Assembly (NCBI RefSeq): GCF_900637515.1 | Contig: NZ_LR134375.1 | Location: 310,001 to 374,000 of the forward strand | DNA length: 64,000 nt | Reading direction: 5' to 3' | Source: Veillonella dispar | Lineage (GTDB): Bacteria; Bacillota; Negativicutes; Veillonellales; Veillonellaceae | Shown: positions 38,267 through 47,973 of the stretch, piece after piece | Numbering within the stretch: the first letter of the stretch is position 1 | Layout: every line of letters begins with the position of its first letter | Notes under the pieces: model-generated | Database searches by the model: none | Seen by the model: the letters and a program-made list of their open reading frames with translations, nothing else | Told to the model about the DNA's origin: nothing | Translations under genes and position numbers: made by a program

Positions 38267-38524
38267 TTGGAAAATAAAAAATTACTTGTTGTTTTTACAT
38301 CCTATTATTTTGGCGATAAAGCAGATAAGTTATTAACAGAACTAGAGGTGCCTCATCAATTAATGGCTACACCTCCAGAGCTGTACGATATGTGTGGTTT
38401 ATCGGTGCAAATAGATCCGAGTATTGTTGAGCAGGTTCAGACTATTTTAAAAGAACATAAGATTAGTACGTCAGGACTTTTTTGGTATGAAAAAGGGGAG
38501 CTGGCTGTACCATATAAAGACTAG
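38267..38524 (+). CDS. DUF3343 putative selenium/sulfur carrier protein
   Basis: An 85-residue protein of the DUF3343 family, often next to yedF and selD. It shows KLLVVFTSYYFGDKADKLL and TPPELYDMCGLSVQI, with a single Cys in the typical MCGLS place. A TTG start at 38267 is chosen because AGGAGGTG lies 5 nt upstream; a GTG at 38249 overlaps that site. Carrier role is inferred from the neighbourhood. Confidence 0.78.
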   Translation: MENKKLLVVFTSYYFGDKADKLLTELEVPHQLMATPPELYDMCGLSVQIDPSIVEQVQTILKEHKISTSGLFWYEKGELAVPYKD

Positions 38525-38626
38525 ACTATGTCTAGTCTTTTGTGTTTTATGATGCATTTCATATGATTAGTATGGATATTATGGTAGTATAAGCATAGGA
38601 TATTTTTATCACTTATGGAGGTATAT

Positions 38627-39337
38627 ATGAGCAAATATGAAATAGAAAATGTAAAATTAACGGCTCCTAAATTGGATCGTAAAGATTTAGAATATGCTAT
38701 GACATATCGTTATGCATGTAAGAAGTTTGATAGCAAGAAGAAAATCTCTGAAGAAGACTGGAATGCAATTTTAACAGCAGCTCGCTTGGCACCAACATCC
38801 CTTGGTTTTGAACCTTATGAATTGTTAGTCATCCAAAACCCTGAAATTCGTGAAAAAATGAAAGCTCATGGCTGGGGCATTCAAGCAGGTCTTGAAGCAA
38901 GTCATTTTGTAGTGTTCTTAACACGCAAAAAGGTAGACTTAGAATTTGATTCCCCTTATGTTCGTCATATTCAAGAGGAAGTTAAACAATTACCTGCAGA
39001 AATTGATGCAGCATATCGTGAAAAATATGCCCAATTCACTACAAGCGATTATAAAACATTTGAATCTGAACGGGCTGCCTTTGATTGGGCCTCTAAACAA
39101 GGGTATATCGTTATGGCGAATATGATGACTATGGCGGCGTATGAAGGCTTAGATTCTTGTCCATTAGAAGGCTTCAATCAAGATGACATGACCGCACTCT
39201 TAGGTGATGAACTTGGCCTGTTCGATACTAAACACTTTGGCATTGCTGTAATGGCTGCCTTTGGTTACCGAGACGAAGAACCACATCGTAATAAAACACG
39301 TCGTACAATGGATGAAATTGTAACAGTAGTTGAGTAG
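38627..39337 (+). CDS. Nitroreductase-family NAD(P)H oxidoreductase
   Basis: FMN-dependent reductase, 236 residues. YRYACKKFDSKKKISEEDW and ILTAARLAPTSLGFEPYELLVI form the N-terminal FMN site, CPLEGFNQDDM and GIAVMAAFGYRDEEP the C-terminal part. It resembles NfsB/YdgI-type enzymes; the natural substrate is unknown. GGAGGT precedes the ATG at 38627. Confidence 0.88.
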   Translation: MSKYEIENVKLTAPKLDRKDLEYAMTYRYACKKFDSKKKISEEDWNAILTAARLAPTSLGFEPYELLVIQNPEIREKMKAHGWGIQAGLEASHFVVFLTRKKVDLEFDSPYVRHIQEEVKQLPAEIDAAYREKYAQFTTSDYKTFESERAAFDWASKQGYIVMANMMTMAAYEGLDSCPLEGFNQDDMTALLGDELGLFDTKHFGIAVMAAFGYRDEEPHRNKTRRTMDEIVTVVE

Positions 39338-39489
39338 ATCATATATGTAGAACTAAATCGAAATTCTTCATTTAACCTTTAGAATTGAATGCTATATTAT
39401 AAATATATAACAATTCTAAAGTATTTATAAATACTGTATTTTTGATGGGATTTATGAATATTTTGATTGAATAGGAAGGAGTCACAATT

Positions 39490-39726
39490 ATGGCATTAGA
39501 AGATAAATTAGATCAAGTTAAAGGTGCAGTAAAAGAAAATGCAGGTAAATTAACTGATGACAAACAAATGCAAGCAGAAGGCGTTGTTGAAAATACAGTA
39601 GCAAAAGTAAAAGACGCTGCTACTAATGTTGCTGATGACGTTAAAAAGGCTGCGGATGATGTTAAAGATGTAGTAGATGGTGCGATTAGCGGCCTTAAAA
39701 ATGCATTGGGCAATGATGACAAATAA
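39490..39726 (+). CDS. CsbD-family stress protein
   Basis: A 78-residue highly charged helical protein with MALEDKLDQVKGAVKENAGKLTDD, the CsbD pattern, followed by a Lys/Asp/Ala heptad-like tail. CsbD proteins are induced by general stress; biochemical role is unknown. GGAAGGAG precedes the ATG. Confidence 0.85.
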   Translation: MALEDKLDQVKGAVKENAGKLTDDKQMQAEGVVENTVAKVKDAATNVADDVKKAADDVKDVVDGAISGLKNALGNDDK

Positions 39727-39757
39727 AATTAAATAAAAGCTATTATATAGCAATGAA

Positions 39758-39791
39758 AAAAACCAGTAAATCGATAGATTTACTGGTTTTT
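39758..39791. terminator. Bidirectional terminator
   Basis: AAAAACCAGTAAATC and GATTTACTGGTTTTT pair around GATA between convergent csbD-like and ychF. Confidence 0.9.
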
Positions 39792-39808
39792 ATTATTTAT
39801 AGATTTGA

Positions 39809-40915
39809 TTATACGTTGAAGCGGAAGTGTGTTACATCGCCGTCTTTCATAACGTAGTCTTTACCTTCAAGGCGTACAAGGCCTTTTTCTTTAGCCGCGT
39901 TTTGGCTACCGCAAGCTTGTAAGTCATCGAAGGATACGATTTCGGCGCGGATAAAGCCTTTTTCGATATCAGAGTGGATTTTACCAGCCGCTTGAGGCGC
40001 TTTTGTGCCGTTTACGATTGTCCAAGCACGAGCTTCCATTTCGCCAGCTGTGAAGTAGTTGATAAGACCTAAGAGTGCATAACTTGCTTTGATAAGTTTA
40101 GTTAAGCCAGATTCTTCAAGGCCAAGATCTTCGAGGAATGCAGCGGATTCTTCTTCGGATAACTCTGCAATTTCGGACTCGATACGAGCGGACACAACAA
40201 CGATGCCAGCGCCTTCGTTTTTCGCATATTCCTCAACGCGTTTTACATATTCGTTGGAAGAGTAGTCAGATACTTCATCTTCAGAAATGTTAGCTACATA
40301 AAGAGATGGTTTTGCTGTAAGCAATGTTAACTCTTTAATCATTTCCAATTCTTCTTCTTCAAGACCTTGTGCACGAACTGGTTTTGCTTCACCTAAACCT
40401 TCGATGATGCGTTCTAGCAATGGTAATTCAGCGCGAGCATCTTTATCGCCAGATTTAGCGATTTTTTCAATACGTTGTTTACGTTTTTCAACGGATTCAA
40501 GGTCTGCAAGACAAAGTTCAGTGTTGATGATTTCGATGTCGCGAATTGGGTCGATGGAGCCAGACACGTGAGTGATGTTAGGGTCATCAAAACAGCGAAT
40601 AACTTGTGCAATAGCATCTACTTGGCGGATGTGGCTAAGGAATTTATTACCTAAACCTTCGCCTTTAGATGCACCTTCTACGAGGCCAGCGATATCTACG
40701 AAGCGCATAGCAGCAGGAAGAATACGTTTGGAGCCGAACATTTCAGCCAATACAGCTAAACGATTATCTGGAACGTCAACTACACCTACATTCGGCTCAA
40801 TTGTACAGAATGGATAGTTGGCAGCTTCAGCGCCTGCTTTTGTAATAGCGTTGAATAATGTACTTTTACCAACATTTGGAAGGCCTACGATGCCTACTTC
40901 TAAATTTGTGCTCAT
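39809..40915 (-). CDS. ychF: Redox-regulated ATPase/GTPase YchF
   Basis: Obg-family P-loop protein that binds ribosomes and prefers ATP. The 368 residues match the family length. [15 protein letters not shown] is the P-loop, and the TGS domain closes the protein with [10 protein letters not shown]. The start at 40915 follows AAGGTGG; the longer frame to 41002 has no support. The 352-nt spacer to cfa holds only a possible extended -10 promoter (TGCTATAAT at 41071-41079) for cfa. Confidence 0.96.
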   Translation of the reverse strand: MSTNLEVGIVGLPNVGKSTLFNAITKAGAEAANYPFCTIEPNVGVVDVPDNRLAVLAEMFGSKRILPAAMRFVDIAGLVEGASKGEGLGNKFLSHIRQVDAIAQVIRCFDDPNITHVSGSIDPIRDIEIINTELCLADLESVEKRKQRIEKIAKSGDKDARAELPLLERIIEGLGEAKPVRAQGLEEEELEMIKELTLLTAKPSLYVANISEDEVSDYSSNEYVKRVEEYAKNEGAGIVVVSARIESEIAELSEEESAAFLEDLGLEESGLTKLIKASYALLGLINYFTAGEMEARAWTIVNGTKAPQAAGKIHSDIEKGFIRAEIVSFDDLQACGSQNAAKEKGLVRLEGKDYVMKDGDVTHFRFNV

Positions 40916-41267
40916 GGTACCACCTTTTATTAAAACATTGATTTCGTTCTTTGTGAAAGCTTTCATTAGAAACATATTTCTTATAAAAACCTTATCAAAC
41001 ACATATTATATCATATTCTAATCGATATATACATTTCTATAGAATTTGGTCTAGATTATTTTTTGATTAGTGCTATAATGAAATGGCGATAAAAAATATT
41101 CATAAAAAATATTGATAAATAGATGTAACTATATAATAAATATATAACTATTTCTTATTTATTAATTAAATGAAAAATTTTGATAATCGTAATGAGACTA
41201 AGCTGTGTATGAATAAATATATGTATCATAGATTTGTTTATAACCTGGCTAAGGAAGGAAGTTAACC

Positions 41268-42440
41268 ATGTTTTCTAAGTTATTTGATAGTTTTCTAGTA
41301 CATTATTTAGAACGGTTTAATGATCATTGTTTTACTGTGAAAATTGGCGATAATGAATACACGATCGGTGAAGGTGAACCTGAGTTTACGATTCGCGTAA
41401 ATAGTGATATCCCTAAAAAGGATATACTTGTTTCTGCAGAGCTAGCATTGGGCGAAGCGTATATGCGCAAGGATATCGAAATAGAAGGGGATTTGTTTAA
41501 AGCACTTTGCGTTGTGCTTGGCCATGTAAACAAAGATTCTATCAATAAAAAAGTACTTAGTTCACTATTTAATGTAGGTCTAAAAAAGAAAGACCAAAAA
41601 CAACAAGTGTCCTCTCACTATGATTTGGGCAATGAGTTTTATAGCTTATGGTTAGATAAAACAATGAGCTATTCTTGTGCGTATTTTAAACATGAAGATG
41701 ATAGCTTAGAAGAGGCACAGTATCAAAAGGTACATCATATTCTTGATAAATTGTATTTAAAAGAAGGCATGACCTTACTTGATATTGGCTGTGGTTGGGG
41801 CTTCCTTTTGATTGAAGCAGCTCGTAAATATGGTGTTAAAGGCTATGGTTGTACCTTGTCTGAAGAGCAATGGAAGAAAGGCCAAGAGCGTATTAAGAAA
41901 TTTGGCCTTGAAGGACAAGTTGAAATTGAATTAATCGACTATCGCGATGTAGCTGCCTCTGGTCGTACATTTGATCGTATTGTCAGTGTAGGTATGTTAG
42001 AACATGTAGGGCGTCCAAACTTCCCACTCTACATGGAAGATGCGTCCACCATGTTAAATGATGGGGGATTGTTCTTGCTTCATTACATCAGTGATCCAGC
42101 CGAAAAAGAAACAAGTGCATGGATTCGTAAGTATATCTTCCCAGGTGGTTGCTTGCCATCCCTTCGTGAAATGGTTGGCATTGCCTATGATTATGGTATG
42201 AATGTTATCGATGTTGAAAGCTTGCGCTTGCACTACTATAAAACATTGATGCATTGGTACAATAATTTCCAAGGCGTCCGAGATCAAGTAGAAAAGGTAC
42301 GTGGCACTGAATTCGTCCGTATGTGGGATTTATATCTCTGTGGTTGTGCTGCTGGTTTCTATATTGGCAATATGGATTTACACCAAATCCTTATGACAAA
42401 AGGCGTTAATAACGATTTACCATTAACTCGTTGGTACTAA
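41268..42440 (+). CDS. cfa: Cyclopropane-fatty-acyl-phospholipid synthase
   Basis: Adds a methylene bridge from S-adenosylmethionine to unsaturated membrane lipid chains. The 390 residues show SSHYDLGNEFYSLWLDKTMSYSCAYF, the SAM motif LLDIGCGWGF (about 170-179) and VSVGMLEHVGRPN. GGAAGGAAG precedes the ATG. It stands alone with its own terminator, so it is likely regulated by growth phase or acid, as elsewhere. Confidence 0.94.
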   Translation: MFSKLFDSFLVHYLERFNDHCFTVKIGDNEYTIGEGEPEFTIRVNSDIPKKDILVSAELALGEAYMRKDIEIEGDLFKALCVVLGHVNKDSINKKVLSSLFNVGLKKKDQKQQVSSHYDLGNEFYSLWLDKTMSYSCAYFKHEDDSLEEAQYQKVHHILDKLYLKEGMTLLDIGCGWGFLLIEAARKYGVKGYGCTLSEEQWKKGQERIKKFGLEGQVEIELIDYRDVAASGRTFDRIVSVGMLEHVGRPNFPLYMEDASTMLNDGGLFLLHYISDPAEKETSAWIRKYIFPGGCLPSLREMVGIAYDYGMNVIDVESLRLHYYKTLMHWYNNFQGVRDQVEKVRGTEFVRMWDLYLCGCAAGFYIGNMDLHQILMTKGVNNDLPLTRWY

Positions 42441-42497
42441 TAGTATTGTAGTAAAGCATATATTGTAATTAGTAAAGAATATAATGTCTATATATAT

Positions 42498-42521
42498 AGG
42501 GACCGTCTAAGGACGGTCCCT
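42498..42521 (+). terminator. Rho-independent terminator after cfa
   Basis: AGGGACCGTC and GACGGTCCCT pair around 4 nt, followed by TTG. Confidence 0.85.
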
Positions 42522-42597
42522 TTGTTGTATCTAATTATTATAGTTAGATGTGTTGTATGTGAATGTGTTTTGATTAGATATATATTGAAAGCATAAA

Positions 42598-42625
42598 AAA
42601 GAGGATAACCGAAGTTATCCTCTTT
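42598..42625 (-). terminator. Rho-independent terminator after ddh
   Basis: AAAGAGGATAAC and GTTATCCTCTTT pair around a 4-nt loop; on the complement a TTTTTATGC tail follows. Confidence 0.87.
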
Positions 42626-42638
42626 AGTGTGTATTGAA

Positions 42639-43613
42639 TTATAGAGAGTGAGCTCGTAATTCTTCAGCGGAATGTGTGGAAATCCAAGCCGGTGGAATAT
42701 CGAATACAGTGTAGCAACCTGTGCCGCCATGTTTAGCAAGGCGGTAGATACCACGAGCGTAAGCAACAAGTGCGGAGCCTGTGAATTCAGGGTTGGAGTC
42801 AAGTTTTAAGGAGTACTCGATAACGTGACGAGTGCCTTCTGTGCTTTCACCAGAGCGAAGAACGAAGCCACCATGTGGAATACCTTTGTGGTTGCGATCA
42901 AGTTCTTCTTGAGAGATGAAGTTTACTACAGTTTCATAACCTACGAAGTAGTTTTCCATAGTTTTGATTTCATTTTCAATTTTAGCTTTGTCAGCATCAG
43001 GAGCAGCTACTACATAGCACTCACGAAGGTGACCTTTGTAGCCATCAACGTCTGGAGTTTCACCATTACGGATTGCTTCAAGGTATTGTTCTTTAGGAAC
43101 AGTGTATTGACGAGCATCAAGAACACCATCGATACGACGGATAGCATCGGAGTGACCTTGGGAAACACCACGGCCCCAGAATGTGTAAGATTTGCCTTGA
43201 GGCAAGATGCTTTCAGCATATACACGTTGTAAAGAGAACATGCCTGGGTCCCAACCACAAGAAATCAATGTAGCAGTTTTTGCTTCTTTAGCTACTTTGT
43301 CTACGTTTGCGAAATGTTCAGGGATACGTGCATGTGTGTCGAAGGAATCGATACAGTTGAAGTATTTTGTTACCATTGGAGTTTGTTCGATAAGGTCTGT
43401 TGCAGAACCACCGCAAAGAACCATAACATCGATTTTACCTTTGAAGTTTGGTAGATCTTCCATAGTATATGTAGGAACACCAGACACTGTTTTTAAACCT
43501 TTACGGCGAGAGAATACACCAACAAGCTCCATATCAGGTTGTAATTTTACGGATGCTTCAACGCCACGACCTAAGTTGCCGTAGCCAACGATACCAATAC
43601 GAATTTTGCTCAT
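42639..43613 (-). CDS. ddh: meso-Diaminopimelate D-dehydrogenase
   Basis: NADPH enzyme that forms meso-diaminopimelate from tetrahydrodipicolinate and ammonia in one step. The 324 residues start IRIGIVGYGNLGRGVE (Rossmann), with VFSRRKG, CGGSATDLIEQTP and SCGWDPGMFSLQRVYAES, all typical of Ddh. AGGAGG precedes the ATG on the complement. Its neighbour dapL encodes another short route to the same product. Confidence 0.93.
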   Translation of the reverse strand: MSKIRIGIVGYGNLGRGVEASVKLQPDMELVGVFSRRKGLKTVSGVPTYTMEDLPNFKGKIDVMVLCGGSATDLIEQTPMVTKYFNCIDSFDTHARIPEHFANVDKVAKEAKTATLISCGWDPGMFSLQRVYAESILPQGKSYTFWGRGVSQGHSDAIRRIDGVLDARQYTVPKEQYLEAIRNGETPDVDGYKGHLRECYVVAAPDADKAKIENEIKTMENYFVGYETVVNFISQEELDRNHKGIPHGGFVLRSGESTEGTRHVIEYSLKLDSNPEFTGSALVAYARGIYRLAKHGGTGCYTVFDIPPAWISTHSAEELRAHSL

Positions 43614-43772
43614 ATTAGCCTCCTATATAAATCGAGAAATTTAATAATTAACATTTTTATTATAGCATAAAATGATAGTTATTAATATTTTTCTATAGAA
43701 TCAAATAAAATTAAATACATAATACTATCTATCATATTGATGCTGAGATAGATCATAACGTTTAACTAACAT

Positions 43773-43821
43773 AAAAAGGACCGATTATACTCCTAATATA
43801 GGTGTACAATCGGTCTTTTTG
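43773..43821 (-). terminator. Terminator hairpin between ddh and dapL
   Basis: AAAAAGGACCGATT pairs imperfectly with AATCGGTCTTTTTG around an inner TAC/GTA and CCT/AGG stem. It lies 52 nt after dapL on the complement, so ddh probably has its own promoter. Confidence 0.75.
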
Positions 43822-43873
43822 TCGTTATAGGTTTTAGTTTCTATAGGGGATAAGCTTTATGCTAATTATCCTA

Positions 43874-45103
43874 TTAGAATTTTAATGTTTTAATTCTTTC
43901 AACGGCGCGAATTGTATTTTCACGGCTACCGAAAGCTGTTAAACGAAGGTAACCTTCACCGTGAGGACCAAAGCCAGAGCCTGGTGTAGATACGATTTGA
44001 ACTTGTTCGAGCAAGATGTCGAATAATTCCCAGCTAGTCATGTTACCAGGTGTTTTTAACCAAATGTATGGAGCGTCAACGCCGCCGTATACAGTAAGAC
44101 CAATAGATTCAAGGCCTTCTTTGATGATGCGAGCGTTTTCTTTGTAGTATGCAATGTTAGCGCGAGTTTGTTCGCGACCTTCTTTTGTGTATACTGCTTC
44201 AGCACCGCGTTGAATGATGTAAGGAACACCATTGAACTTAGTGCATTGGCGACGATTCCACATAGGGTTTAGTGCTTGGCGTTCGCCGGATTTAGTTTTA
44301 CCAGTTACTTCTTTAGGTACAACTGCATAAGCACAACGAGTACCAGTGAAACCAGCTGTTTTGGAGAAGGAACGGAACTCGATAGCTACTTCACGAGCAC
44401 CTTCGATTTCATAGATGGATTTTACAGTGTCTTCTGTGCTGATGAAAGCTTCGTAAGCGGAGTCGAACATCAAAATCGCATCATTATCTTTACACCATTT
44501 GATCCATTCTGCTAAACGAGCACGGCTCAAAACAGTACCTGTTGGATTGTTAGGGGAGCAAAGATATACGATATCTACGCGTTCAGAAGGGAATTCTGGA
44601 GAGAAGTTGTTTTCCGCGTAAGTAGGGAGGTATACAACCTTTTGGAAGATGCCATCTACTGCTTCGCCAGTACGACCACCCATTACGTTGGAGTCTAAGT
44701 ATACTGGGTATACTGGATCCGTGATAGCGATGATGTTATCTTCGCTGAATAACTCTTGGATATTACCAACATCAGATTTTGCACCGTCGGAAACGAATAC
44801 TTCATCAATTGCAATGTCTACGCCTAATGGTTTGTAGTCGCCATCAACAATAGCTTGACGTAAGAAGTCATAACCTTGTTCAGGACCGTAACCGCGGAAT
44901 GTTTCAGCTTTACCCATTTCTTGAACAGCTTTGCTCATAGCATCGATAATTGCTGGAACAAGTGGTAATGTAACATCGCCGATACCAAGACGAATGATAT
45001 CTGCATCTGGATGAGCTGCTTGATAATCTGCAACCTTTTTAGCAATATTTGCAAATAAATAAGAACCTTGTAGGTTTAAATAGTTTTCATTAATATTAGC
45101 CAT
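43874..45103 (-). CDS. dapL: LL-diaminopimelate aminotransferase DapL
   Basis: PLP enzyme that converts tetrahydrodipicolinate directly to LL-diaminopimelate. The 409 residues begin [20 protein letters not shown], with [23 protein letters not shown] and the PLP lysine in [16 protein letters not shown] (about 244-259). AAAGGAGT precedes the ATG on the complement. LL-DAP would still need DapF to become the meso form. Confidence 0.95.
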   Translation of the reverse strand: MANINENYLNLQGSYLFANIAKKVADYQAAHPDADIIRLGIGDVTLPLVPAIIDAMSKAVQEMGKAETFRGYGPEQGYDFLRQAIVDGDYKPLGVDIAIDEVFVSDGAKSDVGNIQELFSEDNIIAITDPVYPVYLDSNVMGGRTGEAVDGIFQKVVYLPTYAENNFSPEFPSERVDIVYLCSPNNPTGTVLSRARLAEWIKWCKDNDAILMFDSAYEAFISTEDTVKSIYEIEGAREVAIEFRSFSKTAGFTGTRCAYAVVPKEVTGKTKSGERQALNPMWNRRQCTKFNGVPYIIQRGAEAVYTKEGREQTRANIAYYKENARIIKEGLESIGLTVYGGVDAPYIWLKTPGNMTSWELFDILLEQVQIVSTPGSGFGPHGEGYLRLTAFGSRENTIRAVERIKTLKF

Positions 45104-45314
45104 GATGACTCCTTTTTATAATCAGATTTCTCTATATATAGTAAATTATATAGAATAATGACGCAAGGATTTTCTATAGAATTTTTCCTTAATCTAAATA
45201 GTGTAAATAATTTTAATATAAAAGATTATAATATGAGGCATTTATTACTCGTTGATTGTATTAAAGTAAAAATATAGGAAGATTGTATTCGCATAGAATT
45301 TGATTTTTTCATCA

Positions 45315-45343
45315 TTTACTCATAAAAAGACCATTGATATAAT
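45315..45343 (+). promoter_or_regulatory. Promoter for the nuclease cassette
   Basis: TTTACT (45315-45320) and TATAAT (45338-45343) are 17 bp apart. It is the clearest element in the 337-nt AT-rich spacer after dapL. Confidence 0.5.
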
Positions 45344-45440
45344 GAATTTATAATAATACATTGATCTATTGTGTATGATATGGGGTAGTTTTAGTAGTTA
45401 TGTGCAGTGAGTTAAATTGCTATTAAGGGAGGCGTTTGTA

Positions 45441-46526
45441 ATGTTAAAGTCTAAAGAGGCATATGAATTTATTTGTAAAGGTATTAATCGAAAAGGTAAA
45501 ATTAATGAATTTGAAACTATTTTTGGTCAGAATAAAACTGATATAAATAACGATACTGTAAAAACAAATAAAGTTAAGCAAGACGATAACTATATTGAAG
45601 TAAAAAGATTTGCAGCAAATTTTTATAAGGCTCCTATTGTAAATTACAAAGGCTATGTAAAGGGAAAGGAGCAAGCGGATAAGAATCGCTATAGTGAAGT
45701 TATTTCAAGTACTCTTTTATCAAAAAATCTTTTAAAGACGTGGAAAGAATTAGAGCCAGTACGAACGAATCATTTTGATACAGACCATACTCCTTCTGAA
45801 GAATTGGATATGAAAAGGCTTCAAAGCACTAATCGAAAAGAGGAAATATTAGCTAAGTTATTATTTTACCAAGGTAATATTGATGGGCTAGGATATATAT
45901 TTGATTATCAAACACCATTAAAGGAAGCACGAAATGATTCTTATGGAAAAATAGATTTATTAGGCTATAACACTGATGACGAATGTTATTCTGTAATTGA
46001 ATTAAAATATCGTCCATCTGGTAGTGATGAAACTTTACTAAGATGCGTTTTAGAGGCTTATACATATTATAAGCTGCTAGATATAAATCAGATTAAATCT
46101 GCTGTTGGGCATGATGGTATACAGAAACTAAAGGAATTGTCTGGATATAAACATACGAATGAATCTGAGTTAGTCGTTTTATTTGATGAAAAATCTTGTG
46201 CCAAAGATGATGGTGGAGCAGAAAATAATTTGATGCTTCGTATCGTTTCAAATGAACCTGATGATCCTAATAACTATCCATCCAAAACTGTTGTGTCACA
46301 ACAGTATAAAGAGTGCCAGGAATTAATTAATCCAAGTAAAAGAAAAGCATTACGAGCTTTATGTGAGGCTATATTAAAACAAGAATCTAAATTAAAACAA
46401 ATTCGATTTGTTGTATTACAAGCTCAAAAAGTAAGTAAAGCGCCTTATAAAAATAAAGTAGATAATTGGTCAGAAAATTTGGATCATTTATATCGAGCAG
46501 AAACATTGCTTACCATTTCTAAGTAA
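45441..46526 (+). CDS. PD-(D/E)XK nuclease-like protein, unknown family
   Basis: A 361-residue soluble protein without a close family known to me. A nuclease core is suggested by GKIDLLGYNTDDECYSVIELKY, where D172 and E187-x-K189 fit the PD-(D/E)XK metal site, followed by an amphipathic helix RCVLEAYTYYKLL, as in such folds. About 165 residues precede the core and 160 follow it. The ATG at 45441 follows AAGGGAGG. It is much richer in A+T than neighbouring housekeeping genes, and lies 9 nt before the beta-CASP gene. Defence or RNA/DNA repair are possible roles; neither is shown. Confidence 0.6.
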   Translation: MLKSKEAYEFICKGINRKGKINEFETIFGQNKTDINNDTVKTNKVKQDDNYIEVKRFAANFYKAPIVNYKGYVKGKEQADKNRYSEVISSTLLSKNLLKTWKELEPVRTNHFDTDHTPSEELDMKRLQSTNRKEEILAKLLFYQGNIDGLGYIFDYQTPLKEARNDSYGKIDLLGYNTDDECYSVIELKYRPSGSDETLLRCVLEAYTYYKLLDINQIKSAVGHDGIQKLKELSGYKHTNESELVVLFDEKSCAKDDGGAENNLMLRIVSNEPDDPNNYPSKTVVSQQYKECQELINPSKRKALRALCEAILKQESKLKQIRFVVLQAQKVSKAPYKNKVDNWSENLDHLYRAETLLTISK

Positions 46527-46535
46527 AGGTTGAAT

Positions 46536-47711
46536 ATGAATATTGTTGTTCATCGTGGCACTCATCAGATTGGTGGTAGTGCTATAGAAATTAGTACAGC
46601 ATCTACTCGCATTATGTTAGATTTTGGTAATGAATTAAGTTTAGATGAAAAGTACACACCTATAAATCTGGATATAGACGGCGTTACAAAAGGAAAGCCG
46701 GATTGTGACGGTATTGTGATTTCTCATTATCATATGGATCACTTAGGGCAACTAACCTCTGCACTATCAGAAATTCCATTATATATGGGTGAATTAAGTA
46801 AGGAAATCGCGCTAATAGGTGCTGAGTATCAAGATAGAGGTTTATACTTGCGCTTATTAGGTGCTAATACATTTCGGGGCGGAGATGTATTTTCTATTGG
46901 TGATATACGTATCAGACCTTTAGTTATCGATCATAGTGCTACGGATAGTTATATGTTTGTCATTGAAGCAGAAGGTAAACGTGTCTTATATACAGGTGAT
47001 TTCCGGAGGCATGGGTTGCGCCATCACGTATTAGACAAATTAGTTAATACCTATATAGGTGAGGTTGATGTATTAATTACAGAGGGCACCTCATTGTCTA
47101 GAGACGCAGGTGATTATATATCTGAAGCCACAGTGTTAGACGATATTTCTTCATATATTCAAGATGGGAAATATGTTTTTGTTATGTGTTCCTCTACGAA
47201 TATTGACCGTATTATGGGGATTTGGCAGAATATGCCAATTGATAAAGTACTCATTTGTGATGCTTATCAGAAAAGAATATTAGATACTGTGATTAATAAT
47301 GTATATTATGAAAGTTCTTTGTATCGTAGATATGATAGTCCATTAGTTATTGATAAAGGAAGGTATCCTAAATACTATATGGAACATGGGTTTGTATCCT
47401 TAGTAAGAGGGACAGAAAACTTTATTTCTAAAATTAAAGAGTTCCCTAAAGATGATGTACGTATTATATATTCCATGTGGACAGGATATATTGAGGAGAA
47501 TTTAGCATTGAAAGAATTGTTAGATACATATCCATCTTATATATGTCATGCCAGTGGTCATGTCTCAAAGGACGATTTAGCTCAGTTCATAGAAATGGTT
47601 GATCCTGATATTGTTATTCCGGTTCATACTGATACCCCTGAAAAACTAAGGAGAATACTGCCTAATAGAAATGTTTATGTCGTTAATGATAAAGAGCCAT
47701 TTATCATATAA
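46536..47711 (+). CDS. MBL-fold beta-CASP nuclease, RNase J-like, short form
   Basis: A 391-residue metallo-beta-lactamase protein. Metal ligands are visible as HYHMDH (H64, H66, D68, H69), DHSA (H133) and YTGDFR (D155); later HASGH (H342) and PVHTD (H364) fit beta-CASP motifs B and C. RNase J is about 550 residues, so its C-terminal domain is missing here. Likely an RNA or DNA hydrolase. AAAGGTTG precedes the ATG, 9 nt after the PD-(D/E)XK gene, pointing to coupled translation and joint function. Confidence 0.75.
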   Translation: MNIVVHRGTHQIGGSAIEISTASTRIMLDFGNELSLDEKYTPINLDIDGVTKGKPDCDGIVISHYHMDHLGQLTSALSEIPLYMGELSKEIALIGAEYQDRGLYLRLLGANTFRGGDVFSIGDIRIRPLVIDHSATDSYMFVIEAEGKRVLYTGDFRRHGLRHHVLDKLVNTYIGEVDVLITEGTSLSRDAGDYISEATVLDDISSYIQDGKYVFVMCSSTNIDRIMGIWQNMPIDKVLICDAYQKRILDTVINNVYYESSLYRRYDSPLVIDKGRYPKYYMEHGFVSLVRGTENFISKIKEFPKDDVRIIYSMWTGYIEENLALKELLDTYPSYICHASGHVSKDDLAQFIEMVDPDIVIPVHTDTPEKLRRILPNRNVYVVNDKEPFII

Positions 47712-47738
47712 TTCCTTTAAGAAATTCTATTTATGTTG

Positions 47739-47858
47739 TATAATAAATAAAAAGAGAGCCATCAACGTGTGGTAGCGTTAGGCTCATCTTATAAATGTTT
47801 TCTTATGATTGCCTAGCGTGCGAGTATTTTGAATACTCTGTTGCGTTAGGCTTTTGTC
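47739..47858 (+). ncRNA. Candidate antitoxin RNA of a type I toxin locus
   Basis: A TATAAT at 47739-47744 with a weak -35 would start an RNA near 47751. A long imperfect hairpin (GCCTAGCG ... GAGTATT/AATACTC ... TTAGGC, 47811-47851) followed by TTTTGTCTTT would end it at about 47858. The RNA is antisense to the 3' untranslated part of the small toxin gene on the other strand. Inferred from layout; expression is not shown. Confidence 0.45.
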
Positions 47859-47973
47859 TTTACATTATTTGAATAGTGCAAAGAGTGATATTGCTATGGA
47901 AATTACAAAAAGAATTAAGTAGTACTTTTCGAATTTGCTCATAGTATCACCACCTTTCGGTGATGAGCCTAAC
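47777..47973. repeat. Inverted repeat framing the toxin gene
   Basis: GTTAGGCTCATC (47777-47788) is perfectly inverted as GATGAGCCTAAC (47962-47973). Similarity continues outward as GAGCCATCAACGTG versus GAGTCATCACGTG on the complement. In the toxin mRNA the 5' and 3' copies can pair and occlude the ribosome site. Confidence 0.75.
47865..47942 (-). CDS. Small hydrophobic type I toxin-like peptide (holin-like)
   Basis: A 25-residue peptide, MSKFEKYYLILFVISIAISL then FALFK. A charged start, one membrane span and a lysine end resemble Fst/TxpA/holin-like toxins of Firmicutes. A strong AAAGGTGGTG site sits 5-6 nt before the ATG, but it lies in a hairpin, CATCACC-GAAA-GGTGGTG, that would block ribosomes. 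Long inverted repeats frame the gene. Too short for usual gene finders. It would depolarise the membrane if the family role holds. Confidence 0.65.
   Translation of the reverse strand: MSKFEKYYLILFVISIAISLFALFK

Noticed and set aside
46536-47711. Housekeeping RNase J
   Set aside because: Only 391 residues, no C-terminal domain, AT-rich and placed in an accessory island with an unknown nuclease.
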